From: Flavobacteriaceae bacterium PS02336
GTDB lineage: Bacteria; Bacteroidota; Bacteroidia; Flavobacteriales; Flavobacteriaceae
Reading direction: 5' to 3'
NCBI GenBank assembly: GCA_029960065.1
Contig: JASCOF010000002.1
Location: forward strand, 744,001-808,000
DNA: 64,000 bases
The position numbers and the translations under genes are program-made. Below, piece after piece: positions 1 to 8,565 of the stretch. Position 1 is the first letter of the stretch. Each line of letters opens with the position of its first letter. The notes below the pieces were generated by a model. That model saw nothing but the letters and a program-made list of their open reading frames with translations. It searched no databases and was not told the DNA's origin.

Positions 1-756
1 ACAGTTGCGACACCTTATTTATTAAACCCAATTAAATATGGTGCCGATATTGTCATTCACTCCTTAACTAAATATATCGCTGGAAACGGAACTTCTTTAG
101 GAGGCGTTATCATTGATGCTGGAAATTTTGACTGGTCTAATGGGAAATTCCCTGAATTTACAGAACCATCGGCAGGTTATCATGGATTAGTATATCACGA
201 AGCTTTAGGAAATGCAGCTTTTATTGCAAAGGTCCGAATTGAAGGTCTGCGTGATTTTGGTGCCGCTTTGAGTCCATTCAATGCTTTTCAGATTATTCAA
301 GGATTAGAGACACTTCCAATCCGAATCAAGAAACATAGTGAAAACGCTTTGGCTTTGGCTGAATGGTTAGAGAAACAAGATGAGGTGGTTTGGGTAAATT
401 ATCCAGGTTTAAAATCCAATAAATATTATGATTTAGCTAAAGAATATCTGCCGGAAGGGCAAAGCGGTATTATTACGTTTGGTTTAAAAGGAGGTTTTGA
501 TGCGGCTAAAAAAGTAGTAGATGATACTAAATTATTTTCTCTGCTTGCCAATATTGGTGATACTAAATCGCTGATTATTCATCCAGCAAGTACAACGCAC
601 CAGCAGTTAACAGAGGCAGAACAGATCGAAACGGGAGTTTCAAAAGATTTGGTTCGATTATCTGTAGGAATTGAAGATATTGAAGATCTGATCGCAGATC
701 TGCAGACTGTTTTTGAAAGTGTTTCGCTTTCCCAATACAGCATCAATAAGAACTAG
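1..756 (+). CDS. metY: O-acetylhomoserine sulfhydrylase, C-terminal part (5' end outside window)
   Basis: The reading frame is open from base 1 and lacks its N-terminus because the window begins inside the gene. It is a PLP-dependent Cys/Met metabolism enzyme that condenses O-acetylhomoserine with sulfide to homocysteine in the cytoplasm. The PLP lysine lies in HSLTKY, its codon at 73-75, followed by the glycine-rich AGNGTSLGG. The AALSPFNAFQIIQGLETL segment and the C-terminal HPASTTHQQL motif are typical of the MetY/MetZ fold. The closely related metZ at 7262 shares these motifs. A stem-loop with a T-run follows. Family assignment is sure; preference for acetyl over succinyl homoserine is inferred from the neighbouring metX. 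Confidence 0.93.
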   Translation, partial: TVATPYLLNPIKYGADIVIHSLTKYIAGNGTSLGGVIIDAGNFDWSNGKFPEFTEPSAGYHGLVYHEALGNAAFIAKVRIEGLRDFGAALSPFNAFQIIQGLETLPIRIKKHSENALALAEWLEKQDEVVWVNYPGLKSNKYYDLAKEYLPEGQSGIITFGLKGGFDAAKKVVDDTKLFSLLANIGDTKSLIIHPASTTHQQLTEAEQIETGVSKDLVRLSVGIEDIEDLIADLQTVFESVSLSQYSINKN

Positions 757-780
757 GTTTTTTTGTTTTTTGTTTGAAAG

Positions 781-821
781 ATTGCCTTTAGCGAGTGGTT
801 TTGCTAAAGGTAATTTTTTGT
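781..821 (+). terminator. Rho-independent terminator after metY
   Basis: The arms ATTgCCTTTAGC and GCTAAAGGtAAT pair and are followed by TTTTTT. It sits 25 bases after the metY stop. Confidence 0.75.
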
Positions 822-845
822 AAAAAACACCATTATAAAAATTAA

Positions 846-884
846 ACCATGGTAGAGACGTACCGCAGTGCGTCTCAATCTGGT
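846..884. repeat. Hairpin repeat with GAGACG/CGTCTC arms
   Basis: GAGACG (855-860) and CGTCTC (871-876) flank a loop reading TACCGCAGTG, with an outer ACCA/TGGT pair. No T-run follows, so it is more likely a dispersed palindromic repeat than a terminator. I recall similar GAGACG-CGTCTC hairpins in Flavobacterium intergenic DNA, but no second copy was seen here. Confidence 0.5.
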
Positions 885-907
885 TAAAAACTAAAATTTT
901 AGAAATT

Positions 908-1996
908 ATGTCAAAGCTTAAAATAAATATTGTCCTCTTTGGAATTGGAAATATAGGAAGTACTTTGATCAATCAGATTATCGAAAGTCAGGAGTTTTTT
1001 ATCGAAAGTAAAAATATCGATTTTCATTTTCCTATTATCACCAATTCTACGGTAGCCTTTTTCGAGAAAGAAGGCGTGGGTTATGCTTGGGAAACCAATT
1101 TTAGACAATTGGCAGTTCCTTTTAAAGTAGAAGATATTGTCGAGTTTGCTAAAGACAATGAATTCGAAAACTTAATTGCGGTAGATGCAACAGCCAGTGA
1201 CGAATTAGTGAAACATTATAATACGTTAATCGAAAACGGATTTAATATTGTTGCTGTCAATAAAAAAGCAAACACACTGCCGATTGATTTGTACAAGGAA
1301 TTGAGAGTGAACCTTAAAAAGTACGACAAAGAGTTCTTGTATGAAACATCCGTTGATACAGGGATTCCCGTTTTACAGACTTTGAGAGATTTGTATTATT
1401 CTGGTGAAAAAATTACTAAGATTCGAGGCGTTTTCTCAGATAATCTAAGTTACGTTTTCAATCGATTTTCAGCAGAAGAAGTTTCATTTTCATCTGTTTT
1501 AAAAGATGCAAGCCTTTTAGGATTAATGAAATCAACTTTTAAAGAAGATTTATCAGGCAATGATACGGCACGAAAACTTCTGATACTGGCCAGAGAAATT
1601 GGAAAAGATTTCGATTTCTCGGATATTCAAATAAAACCGTTTATCACTGAAGAACATTTGGAGAAAAATGGTGTGCTAAATAAAGAGGCGATCGATAAAT
1701 CATTCAAAATTGCTAAAATCACGCAGGCAGATCATAATGTATTGCGATATGTTGGTGAATTTGATATAGAGAAAAACAAATTAGAAGTCAAGTTGATTTC
1801 GGAACCCGCCAGTTCTGCAATTGGGCAATTAAAAGGTTCTGATACTATTTTTGAAATTTACACGAAGTCCTATGCCCATGTTCCCATTGTCATTCAAAGC
1901 GCACCGCCATGTAAACAAGCAATTTCGAGAGGAATTATAACTGATATTCTAAAAGTTGCTGAAAGAATTAGAAATAAAGAGGCTGTTTGGTCTTAA
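908..1996 (+). CDS. Homoserine dehydrogenase-like protein, probably catalytically altered
   Basis: This 362-residue protein aligns end to end with the homoserine dehydrogenase half of ThrA (4204-6618). The NAD(P)-binding GIGNIG (residues 12-17), the ATAS motif and NKKANT are kept. The family signature GYTEPDPxEDLxGxD reads LGLMKSTFKEDLSGND (about 204-219), so the catalytic Glu of the TEPDP stretch is lost while the later Asp and Lys remain. The C-terminal IVIQGAGAGxxxTA reads IVIQSAPPCKQAIS (327-340), losing the glycine loop. It has no aspartokinase or ACT domain. It lies after metY and upstream of the metX-thrA unit. It may be a pseudoenzyme, a regulator of ThrA, or an enzyme on another substrate. 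Homology is sure; function is open. Confidence 0.85.
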   Translation: MSKLKINIVLFGIGNIGSTLINQIIESQEFFIESKNIDFHFPIITNSTVAFFEKEGVGYAWETNFRQLAVPFKVEDIVEFAKDNEFENLIAVDATASDELVKHYNTLIENGFNIVAVNKKANTLPIDLYKELRVNLKKYDKEFLYETSVDTGIPVLQTLRDLYYSGEKITKIRGVFSDNLSYVFNRFSAEEVSFSSVLKDASLLGLMKSTFKEDLSGNDTARKLLILAREIGKDFDFSDIQIKPFITEEHLEKNGVLNKEAIDKSFKIAKITQADHNVLRYVGEFDIEKNKLEVKLISEPASSAIGQLKGSDTIFEIYTKSYAHVPIVIQSAPPCKQAISRGIITDILKVAERIRNKEAVWS

Positions 1997-2247
1997 ATTT
2001 TCTCAAAAAAGCTAAAAATATAACTAATGTTCTTTGATAGACTGATTTGTTAATGGAGTTTGTAAGCTGAAAATGCGCGTTTTATTATTTTTTTAACCAA
2101 AATTATCTTTCATTTGTTTTTGTAAGATGTTTTTTAACGTTAAAATTAACTTTTTTAACGAATTTTGTAATTAAATTCCTGAATTTCATTTGTGTAATAC
2201 AAAAAATAGTTGCATATTTGTTATACCCAAAAACTACTAGAAATCAA

Positions 2248-2319
2248 ATGAACTTAAAAGTCAACAAAATGTTTTGTGCCATTTCGGTTATTACCGAGGC
2301 TGGGTCGCCTATTGCTTAA
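2248..2319 (+). CDS. 23-codon small ORF, candidate leader or small peptide
   Basis: A short frame from ATG 2248 to TAA 2319 reads MNLKVNKMFC, then a mostly hydrophobic and small-residue tail ending GSPIA. It is followed after 26 bases by a strong terminator, so it may form its own very short transcript. A weak -7-like CATATTTG lies about 30 bases upstream. It shares NKMF with the next small ORF. Function is not recognised. The repeated ORF-terminator layout argues against chance. Confidence 0.4.
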   Translation: MNLKVNKMFCAISVITEAGSPIA

Positions 2320-2345
2320 AAATTGTAAGAACACAATATATTAGT

Positions 2346-2378
2346 AAAAGCCTCCCAAAACATATTGGGAGGCTTTTT
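2346..2378 (+). terminator. Terminator after the 23-codon ORF
   Basis: AAAAGCCTCCCAA and TTGGGAGGCTTTTT form a perfect stem around ACATA, ending in a T-run. Confidence 0.85.
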
Positions 2379-2390
2379 AATTATAGAAAA

Positions 2391-2489
2391 ATGCAAAATT
2401 TAAATAAACAATATAAATCACAGATGAATAAATCCTTACAGATGAACAAGATGTTTACTGTCGCGCTTATTTGCGCACCCGTCTGTTGA
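2391..2489 (+). CDS. Second small ORF (32 codons, or 15 from an internal ATG)
   Basis: In-frame ATGs occur at 2391, 2424, 2442 and 2451; all share the end MFTVALICAPVC and stop TGA at 2487. The 15-residue form from 2442 starts MNKMF, echoing the NKMF of the preceding ORF. The last sense codon before the stop is a cysteine codon, and another cysteine lies four residues earlier. A terminator follows. It could be a cysteine-sensing leader peptide or a small hydrophobic peptide. No family recognised and the start is undecided. Confidence 0.35.
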   Translation: MQNLNKQYKSQMNKSLQMNKMFTVALICAPVC

Positions 2490-2520
2490 TACTAAAAGTA
2501 TAAATGAGTTTAAAAAGCTT

Positions 2521-2560
2521 AAACCCTTTTGGTATCTAAAAAATCCAAAAGGGTTTTTTT
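2521..2560 (+). terminator. Terminator after the second small ORF
   Basis: AAACCCTTTTGG pairs with CCAAAAGGGTTT across a 12-base loop, followed by a T-run. Confidence 0.85.
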
Positions 2561-2637
2561 ATTCCCGAAAGGGGCTTAACATAAACATAAAAGAGAAATA
2601 AAGATTATAAAACGCAACTTAACTAAAACTTAATATC

Positions 2638-2841
2638 ATGAGCACATTGAACTACTTAGCAGAAAAAATTTCAAATTTGAAAAACAGAAGAACTAGAAAA
2701 AATAATCCGCCGCCGCCAGCAAACGAATTGGCTCACCCAAGATTCGGAATAACAGAGGCTGATAAAGGTGCAGAGAAAAAAGTACCAAATTCTTTATTGT
2801 TTTTGATGTATTCAAAAGAAAATGAAACGCTTTTCATCTAA
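2638..2841 (+). CDS. Hypothetical 67-residue protein with a proline run
   Basis: The ATG opens a 67-codon frame. The product has a helical basic N-terminus (NYLAEKISNLKNRRTRKN), a PPPP run at about residue 25, and a C-terminal half ending ETLFI. There is no signal peptide or membrane segment. It sits after the two small-ORF/terminator units and upstream of the SAM riboswitch. Not recognised. Coding is likely from its even amino-acid mix, but it is short and could be spurious. Confidence 0.5.
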   Translation: MSTLNYLAEKISNLKNRRTRKNNPPPPANELAHPRFGITEADKGAEKKVPNSLLFLMYSKENETLFI

Positions 2842-3031
2842 ACAGGAAGGCGATATAAACTAGGGTAAAACCTGCTTAATTTTACTGGGCATTTATGTTC
2901 GGTAATTTTTTGCGTATAATAGTTTTTGCTAAAGTAAGTCGCAGAAATTTAACAAACACTTTTAGATAAAATTTGTTTGTTAGAGAAATTAGTAGTTAAT
3001 TTGCACCGTTAAGTTCAAACAAGTATTGAAA

Positions 3032-3137
3032 TGTTATAAAGAAAGGACGAGGGATTAGACCCGATGAATCCTTAGCAACCCTTCGGTAACACGAAGAAGG
3101 TGCTACATTCTACCACGCCAAACGTGGAAAGATAACA
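3032..3137 (+). promoter_or_regulatory. SAM-I (S-box) riboswitch upstream of metX-thrA
   Basis: The closing stem TGTTAT/ATAACA encloses the S-box core GGGATTAGACCCGATGAA, then CCTTAGCAACC and GGTGCTACATTC, which are the conserved SAM-I junction elements. It lies 75 bases before metX, the first gene of the homoserine-methionine branch. No terminator was found between it and metX, so control may act at translation. The stretch 2842-3031 before it shows no gene; it holds a -7-like TTAATTTG at 2997-3004. Confidence 0.93.
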
Positions 3138-3212
3138 ACAAGAATTTTTTCTAGTTTACTCTAGTGTTTTCTTTCTAATATTTCCATATACAAATCAGAT
3201 AATACAACAGAT

Positions 3213-4202
3213 TTGAAATTGGAAAATATACCAAACCCTATTATAATTAAAGATTTCATCACAGAAAGTGGTGCATCTTATCATTCTATACCTTTACATT
3301 TTACATTGGCTGGACAGTCTTTGCATAATGCACCGATTGTTTTGGTTAATCATGCCTTGACAGGAAATGCACAAGTAACCGGCGAAAATGGCTGGTGGAA
3401 TGATTTAATTGGTGAAGGTAAAACCGTTGATACTTCAATTTATACCATTTTAGCTTTTGATATTCCAGGAAACGGAACGAGTTCTTTTTTAATCGACAAT
3501 TATCTTGATTTTACAGCCAGAGATATTGCCAGAATCTTTATTGAAGGAATTAAAGCTTTGCATATCGAGAAACTTTTTGCGATTATAGGAGGTTCTGTCG
3601 GAGGCGGGATTGCGTGGGAAATATTGGCTTTAGAACCAAATATCACAGAAAATCTTATTCCGATTGCAAGCGACTGGAAATCGACAGACTGGCTTATTGC
3701 CAATTGTTTTCTGCAAGAGCAAATCTTGAATAACTCTTCAAAACCAATTGAAGATGCCAGAATTCATGCCATGTTGTGCTACCGTTCGCCAGAATCATTT
3801 AAAGAAAAATTTCAGCGAACTGTTAACCAGGATCTTTTGATTTTTAATATCGAAAGCTGGCTGGCACATCACGGAAAAAAACTGCAGCAAAGATTTCAGT
3901 TGTCTTCTTATAAATTAATGAATCAGTTGCTTAAAACAATTGATATTACTAGAAATAGTGAAAGTTTCGAAAACTTAATGTCTAAAACTAGCGCTTCAAT
4001 TCATATCGTGGGAATTAATTCAGATTTGTTTTTTACAGCAAAAGAAAACGTAGAAACCTACGAAGAATTAAAGAAGTTTAAAGATAATGTTTTCTACAGC
4101 GAAATTGTTTCGGTTCACGGACATGACGCTTTTTTAATCGAGTACAAACAATTAGATCATTTACTTGCCGACATTTTTAAGGCAGAAACAATAAAGAAAT
4201 AA
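3213..4202 (+). CDS. metX: Homoserine O-acetyltransferase (short MetX form)
   Basis: An alpha/beta-hydrolase-fold acyltransferase that activates homoserine with acetyl-CoA for sulfhydrylation. The early NHALTGNAQ matches the family HALTGD motif. The nucleophile elbow is GGSVGGG, the acid lies in INSDLFF, and the histidine in GHDAFL near the end. At 329 residues it is shorter than the usual 350-380, and the loop after the early motif (FDIPGNGTSS) lacks the usual longer glycine-rich stretch. No ATG exists after the in-frame TAG at 3162, so TTG at 3213 is chosen. thrA begins one base after its stop, so they share a transcript under the SAM riboswitch. Succinyl transfer cannot be excluded. Confidence 0.85.
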   Translation: MKLENIPNPIIIKDFITESGASYHSIPLHFTLAGQSLHNAPIVLVNHALTGNAQVTGENGWWNDLIGEGKTVDTSIYTILAFDIPGNGTSSFLIDNYLDFTARDIARIFIEGIKALHIEKLFAIIGGSVGGGIAWEILALEPNITENLIPIASDWKSTDWLIANCFLQEQILNNSSKPIEDARIHAMLCYRSPESFKEKFQRTVNQDLLIFNIESWLAHHGKKLQQRFQLSSYKLMNQLLKTIDITRNSESFENLMSKTSASIHIVGINSDLFFTAKENVETYEELKKFKDNVFYSEIVSVHGHDAFLIEYKQLDHLLADIFKAETIKK

Positions 4203-4203
4203 A

Positions 4204-6618
4204 ATGAAAGTATTAAAATTTGGAGGTAAATCATTAGCAAACGGAGAAGGACTTAACAAAGTTGTTTCAATCATTTCTGATAAAGTAAGTCAAGGTGAAA
4301 AAATTGCCGTTGTAGTTTCTGCACGCGGAAACGCAACAGATGAGCTTGAATTTATTTTAAGCATTGCTGCTAAAAATGGCAGTTATAAAGAATTATTAGA
4401 GAATTTTAAAAAATATCAAATATCAGATTATCCTCATGTTGATTTATCTGAAGAGTTTAATGTCTTAGACAAACTTTTTGAAGGCGTAAGTTTAATTGGC
4501 GATTACAGCAAAAAAATCAAAGATCAGATTTTATCAAAAGGAGAATTGCTTTCAGCTAGATTATTAACTGCGATTTTATTAGAAAAAGGAATTCCTGCCA
4601 ATTTCGTAGATTCAAGAGAATTACTTAAAACCGATTCAAAATTTGGTGATGCACAGCCTTTGGAACAACTTTCAAAGAAAAACGTAGTCAATTATTTTAA
4701 AGAACATAACGGCGAAACGGTTAATATAGTTACGGGCTTCATTGGTTCCAATAACAACAACGACACAACTACTTTAGGTAGAAACGGCAGTAACTATACC
4801 GCTTCGTTAATCGCAAATTATTTAAATGCAGAAGAGCTTCAAAACTTCACACACGTTGACGGAATTTACACTGCAAACCCAGATTTAGTTGCTGATGCGA
4901 AGAAAATCGAATATTTGTCATTCAATGAAGCAAATGAGCTGGCTAATTTTGGAGCAACAATTTTACATGCTAAAACGATAATTCCGTTATTAGAAAAAAA
5001 TATTCCGCTACGAATTTTAAATACTTTCAATCACGAAAACCGCGGCACTTTAATTACTTCAGATACAGCGAAAGAAGGAATCAAAACACTTTCTGTTTTA
5101 GAAAATGTTTCGCTTGTAAATCTTGAAGGACGCGGATTACTTGGAAAAGCTGGAGTTGATGCCAGAATTTTTAAAGTAATGGGCGATCACAATATTAGCG
5201 TAAGTATTATTTCTCAAGGTTCTTCAGAAAGAGGAATTGGTCTTGTTGTGGCGACAGAAAAAGCCACGCTTGCAATGGTGGAATTAGAAAAAGAGTTTGA
5301 AAATGACTTTTATTCTAAAGATGTAAATCAAATTACGGTTACAGACAATGTATCGGTAATTTCGATTATTGGTCAGGATTTGAGTACTTTCCATAAACCT
5401 TATACGGCTTTAATTAAAAATAAAATTGTTCCGATTTTGTTCAACAATACCGTAACAGGTAAAAACGTGAGTTTAGTTGTTAAAAAAGAGGAATTAAACA
5501 AAGCTTTAAACGTAATTCACGGAGAGATTTTTGGAGTTTCTAAGAAAATCAACATTGCTATTTTCGGTCATGGATTGGTGGGAGGAACTTTAATTAATCA
5601 AATATTAGAATCGGCTTCAGCAATTGAAAAACGTAAAGATATTAAGCTGAATGTGTTTGCTATTGCGAATTCTAGAAAACTGCTTTTAAACAAATATGGC
5701 GTTACTAACAATTGGAAAAACGAAATCGAAACCAAAGGTGAAGCTTATACAATTAAAGACATTATTTCGTACGCAAATGAACATCATTTAGAAAACTTAA
5801 TTGCGATTGATAATACAGCAAGCGCGACTTTCGTTGAGAATTACATTCCGCTTGTTGAAAGCAGCTTCGATTTGATTTCTTCAAATAAAGTGGCCAATAC
5901 TTTAACGTATGGTTTCTACAAAGAATTGCGAAAAGCATTAACAGATAATCAAAAGAATTATTTATACGAAACCAATGTTGGTGCAGGTTTACCGTTAATT
6001 GATACGATTAAATTATTACACCTTTCGGGAGAAAATATCACAAAAATCAAAGGAGTTTTCTCTGGAACATTAAGTTATTTATTCAATAATTTCTCTGCAA
6101 AAGAGGCGCCTTTCAGTGAAATCTTGCAGGAAGCAATCGATAACGGATATACAGAACCAGATCCGCGTGAGGATTTATGCGGAAATGACGTAGGAAGAAA
6201 ATTATTGATTTTAGCAAGAGAATTAGATTTACAAAATGAGTTTGAAGAAATCTCAATTCAGAATTTAATTCCAGAACACTTACGTGAAGGAAGCGCTGCC
6301 GATTTCTTGACTAAATTAAAAGAATTCGACCCAATTTATGCTAAAATAAAAGCAGATCAACAGCCAAATCACGTTTTAAGATATATTGGTGAATTGTCTG
6401 GAGATTTGCAGAATGATAAGGGAAATCTAGAAGTAAAATTAGTTTCAGTACCAAAAGATACTGCATTAGGCGGATTAAAAGGTTCTGATTCTTTCTTCGA
6501 AATTTACACAGAATCTTACGGAGATCGTCCAATTGTTATTCAGGGAGCTGGTGCAGGTTCTGCAGTAACAGCAAGAGGGGTTTTCGGAGATATTTTGAGA
6601 TTGTCTGATAAAGGATAA
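4204..6618 (+). CDS. thrA: Bifunctional aspartokinase / homoserine dehydrogenase
   Basis: An 804-residue fusion. The aspartokinase half (1 to about 445) opens with KVLKFGGKSLANGEG, has TLGRNGSNYTA and ACT segments (LEGRGLLGKAGVDARIF). The homoserine dehydrogenase half starts near 450 with GHGLVGG (455-461) and carries GYTEPDPREDLCGND (from residue 648) and GAGAGSAVTARGVFGDIL at the end. It phosphorylates aspartate and reduces aspartate semialdehyde to homoserine, feeding threonine and methionine. It directly follows metX. All catalytic motifs are intact, unlike the paralogue at 908-1996. Confidence 0.97.
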   Translation: MKVLKFGGKSLANGEGLNKVVSIISDKVSQGEKIAVVVSARGNATDELEFILSIAAKNGSYKELLENFKKYQISDYPHVDLSEEFNVLDKLFEGVSLIGDYSKKIKDQILSKGELLSARLLTAILLEKGIPANFVDSRELLKTDSKFGDAQPLEQLSKKNVVNYFKEHNGETVNIVTGFIGSNNNNDTTTLGRNGSNYTASLIANYLNAEELQNFTHVDGIYTANPDLVADAKKIEYLSFNEANELANFGATILHAKTIIPLLEKNIPLRILNTFNHENRGTLITSDTAKEGIKTLSVLENVSLVNLEGRGLLGKAGVDARIFKVMGDHNISVSIISQGSSERGIGLVVATEKATLAMVELEKEFENDFYSKDVNQITVTDNVSVISIIGQDLSTFHKPYTALIKNKIVPILFNNTVTGKNVSLVVKKEELNKALNVIHGEIFGVSKKINIAIFGHGLVGGTLINQILESASAIEKRKDIKLNVFAIANSRKLLLNKYGVTNNWKNEIETKGEAYTIKDIISYANEHHLENLIAIDNTASATFVENYIPLVESSFDLISSNKVANTLTYGFYKELRKALTDNQKNYLYETNVGAGLPLIDTIKLLHLSGENITKIKGVFSGTLSYLFNNFSAKEAPFSEILQEAIDNGYTEPDPREDLCGNDVGRKLLILARELDLQNEFEEISIQNLIPEHLREGSAADFLTKLKEFDPIYAKIKADQQPNHVLRYIGELSGDLQNDKGNLEVKLVSVPKDTALGGLKGSDSFFEIYTESYGDRPIVIQGAGAGSAVTARGVFGDILRLSDKG

Positions 6619-6691
6619 GACGATTTTAGATTGCAAATTTTAGAGTTTAGATTTAAGATTTGAAATAAAAAAACAAAAAAATAACAACACA

Positions 6692-7117
6692 ATGAAAGTA
6701 AGTTTAAACAGAGTAAATGACGCATTTCATTTTAAAGTAAAAAATGAACGCGGACACGTAGTTGACGTTGATAGCAGAGCCGAATTTGGCGGAAGTGATT
6801 TGGGTGCAAGTCCAATGGAATTGGTGTTAATGGGAGTTGCGGGATGCAGCGCTATTGATATGATTTCGATCTTAAAAAAACAGCGTCAGGAAATCACTTC
6901 TTTTAATGCTGAGGTTGAAGGAACGCGAGTTCAAATTGAAGAAGCAAAACCTTTTAAAGAAATCGATGTGGTTTTTTATTTAGAAGGAGAAATCAACCCA
7001 GAAAAGGCAAAAAAAGCGGCACAGCTTTCTTTCGAGAAATATTGTTCGGTAGCCAAAACGGTCGAGCCAACAGCAACCATTAATTACAAAGTTGTCTTGA
7101 ACAACGAAGCTTTATAA
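6692..7117 (+). CDS. OsmC family protein
   Basis: A 141-residue OsmC/Ohr-fold protein, a family of thiol-dependent peroxide reductases and related proteins. The central SPMELVLMGVAGCSAIDMISIL holds the first conserved cysteine, and EKYCSVAKTVEP the second. The N-terminal strand segment (MKVSLNRVNDAFHFKV) fits the YhfA-like subgroup. It lies between thrA and metZ with AT-rich spacers and may share their transcript. The physiological substrate is unknown. Confidence 0.9.
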   Translation: MKVSLNRVNDAFHFKVKNERGHVVDVDSRAEFGGSDLGASPMELVLMGVAGCSAIDMISILKKQRQEITSFNAEVEGTRVQIEEAKPFKEIDVVFYLEGEINPEKAKKAAQLSFEKYCSVAKTVEPTATINYKVVLNNEAL

Positions 7118-7203
7118 AATTAGATAATTAGTCAATTAGATAATTTGAAAATGTTCAGATTGAGCATAAATAATTGACTTTGTTTTAGTTTAGATTTCAG
7201 TTT

Positions 7204-7250
7204 TTAAAACTTGAAACTTGAAACCTCAAACTTGAAACAAAAAACAATAA
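7204..7250. repeat. Degenerate direct repeat (ACTTGAAAC) before metZ
   Basis: The words AAACTTGAAACTTGAAACC and AAACTTGAAAC recur with a period near 10. The same vocabulary fills spacers at 11998-12030 and 13041-13078. Confidence 0.6.
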
Positions 7251-7261
7251 ACAACAACACA

Positions 7262-8434
7262 ATGAATACAGAAGAATTTGGTTTTGAAACACAAGCCATT
7301 AGAACACATTTAGAAAAAACACAATTTCAAGAACATTCAACACCTTTGTACTTATCTTCAAGTTTTATATTTGAAGATGCAGAGGATATGAGAGCTTCTT
7401 TTACGGAAGAAAAAGTTCGTAATATTTATTCTCGTTTCAGCAATCCAAATACAACTGAATTTGTTGATAAAGTTTGCGCAATGGAAGGTGCAGAAGCGGG
7501 TTATGCTTTCGCAACAGGAATGGCTGCAATCTATTCTACGTTTGCTGCATTATTAGAATCAGGTGATCACATTGTTTCGGCAGGAAGTGTTTTTGGATCA
7601 ACTCACGCGTTATTCATGACTTATTTTCCGAAATGGAAAATCGAAACTTCTTATTTTGATATCAATAAGCCAGAAACAATTGAAAGTTTTATTCAGCCAA
7701 ATACTAAAATTCTTTATGCTGAAACGCCAACAAATCCAGGTGTAGATGTAATTGACTTGGAATTATTAGGAGCGATTGCAAAAAAGCACAATTTGATTTT
7801 AATAATTGATAACTGTTTTGCTACCCCATATATTCAGCAGCCTATTAAATATGGAGCTCATATTGTAGTGCATTCCGCAACAAAATTAATGGATGGACAA
7901 GGCCGTGTTTTAGGAGGAGTTGCAGTTGGAGAAGCAGAGTTGATTCGTAAAATTTATTTATTTTCAAGAAATACAGGGCCGGCACTTTCACCATTTAACG
8001 CTTGGGTTTTGTCAAAAAGTTTAGAGACTTTGGCTGTTCGTGTAGATAAGCATTGTGAAAATGCTTTAAAAGTGGCAGAATTTTTAGAAAGTCATCCAAA
8101 TGTACAAAGTGTGAAATATCCATTCTTGAAATCACATCCTAAATATGAAATTGCCAAAAAGCAAATGCGTTTAGGTGGTAACATTATTGCTATCGAAATT
8201 AAAGGAGGTCTTGAGGCTGGAAGAAAATTTTTGGACAAGATTAAATTATGTTCTTTATCGGCAAATATTGGTGATGTAAAAACGATTGTAACGCATCCAG
8301 CTTCTACAACGCACAGCAAATTATCTGAAGAAGATCAATTAGCAGTTGGAATCACTCAAGGTTTAGTACGCGTTTCTGTTGGTTTAGAAACAGTAGAAGA
8401 TGTAATTGCAGATTTAAAACAAGCATTAGGTTAA
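7262..8434 (+). CDS. metZ: O-succinylhomoserine/acetylhomoserine sulfhydrylase (MetZ type)
   Basis: A 390-residue PLP enzyme of the Cys/Met metabolism family. YSRFSNPNT near residue 60, GMAAIYSTF, the PLP lysine in VVHSATKLMDGQGR, and THPASTTHSKL at the end are all present. The start is the ATG at 7262 (MNTEEFGFETQAIRTH); an upstream in-frame TTG at 7211 falls in the repeat-rich spacer and is rejected. It makes homocysteine from activated homoserine and sulfide. The genome also has metY, so there are two sulfhydrylases. A cystathionine gamma-synthase role is possible. Confidence 0.92.
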   Translation: MNTEEFGFETQAIRTHLEKTQFQEHSTPLYLSSSFIFEDAEDMRASFTEEKVRNIYSRFSNPNTTEFVDKVCAMEGAEAGYAFATGMAAIYSTFAALLESGDHIVSAGSVFGSTHALFMTYFPKWKIETSYFDINKPETIESFIQPNTKILYAETPTNPGVDVIDLELLGAIAKKHNLILIIDNCFATPYIQQPIKYGAHIVVHSATKLMDGQGRVLGGVAVGEAELIRKIYLFSRNTGPALSPFNAWVLSKSLETLAVRVDKHCENALKVAEFLESHPNVQSVKYPFLKSHPKYEIAKKQMRLGGNIIAIEIKGGLEAGRKFLDKIKLCSLSANIGDVKTIVTHPASTTHSKLSEEDQLAVGITQGLVRVSVGLETVEDVIADLKQALG

Positions 8435-8460
8435 TTATATATTTCAATTTTCAAATATTT

Positions 8461-8508
8461 AAAGACGATTTTTGAGTAATTTATTTGCTGTTGAAAATCG
8501 TCTTTTTT
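8461..8508 (+). terminator. Terminator after metZ
   Basis: AAAGACGATTTT and AAAATCGTCTTT pair across a 20-base loop, followed by a T-run. Confidence 0.85.
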
Positions 8509-8565
8509 TAATCTTCATTCTTATAAAAAGCCTATTTTTGCTTGAATAGAGAATAAATAACCAAG

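Noticed and set aside
2274..2489. A 71-residue reading of the second small ORF from an upstream start
   Set aside because: It would cross the strong terminator at 2346-2378 and overlap the 23-codon ORF in another frame. The short in-frame starts after the terminator are more sensible.
2248..2489. A classic amino-acid attenuator
   Set aside because: No run of one codon and no competing antiterminator was seen. The tandem arrangement is kept as a finding, but this specific mechanism is unsupported.
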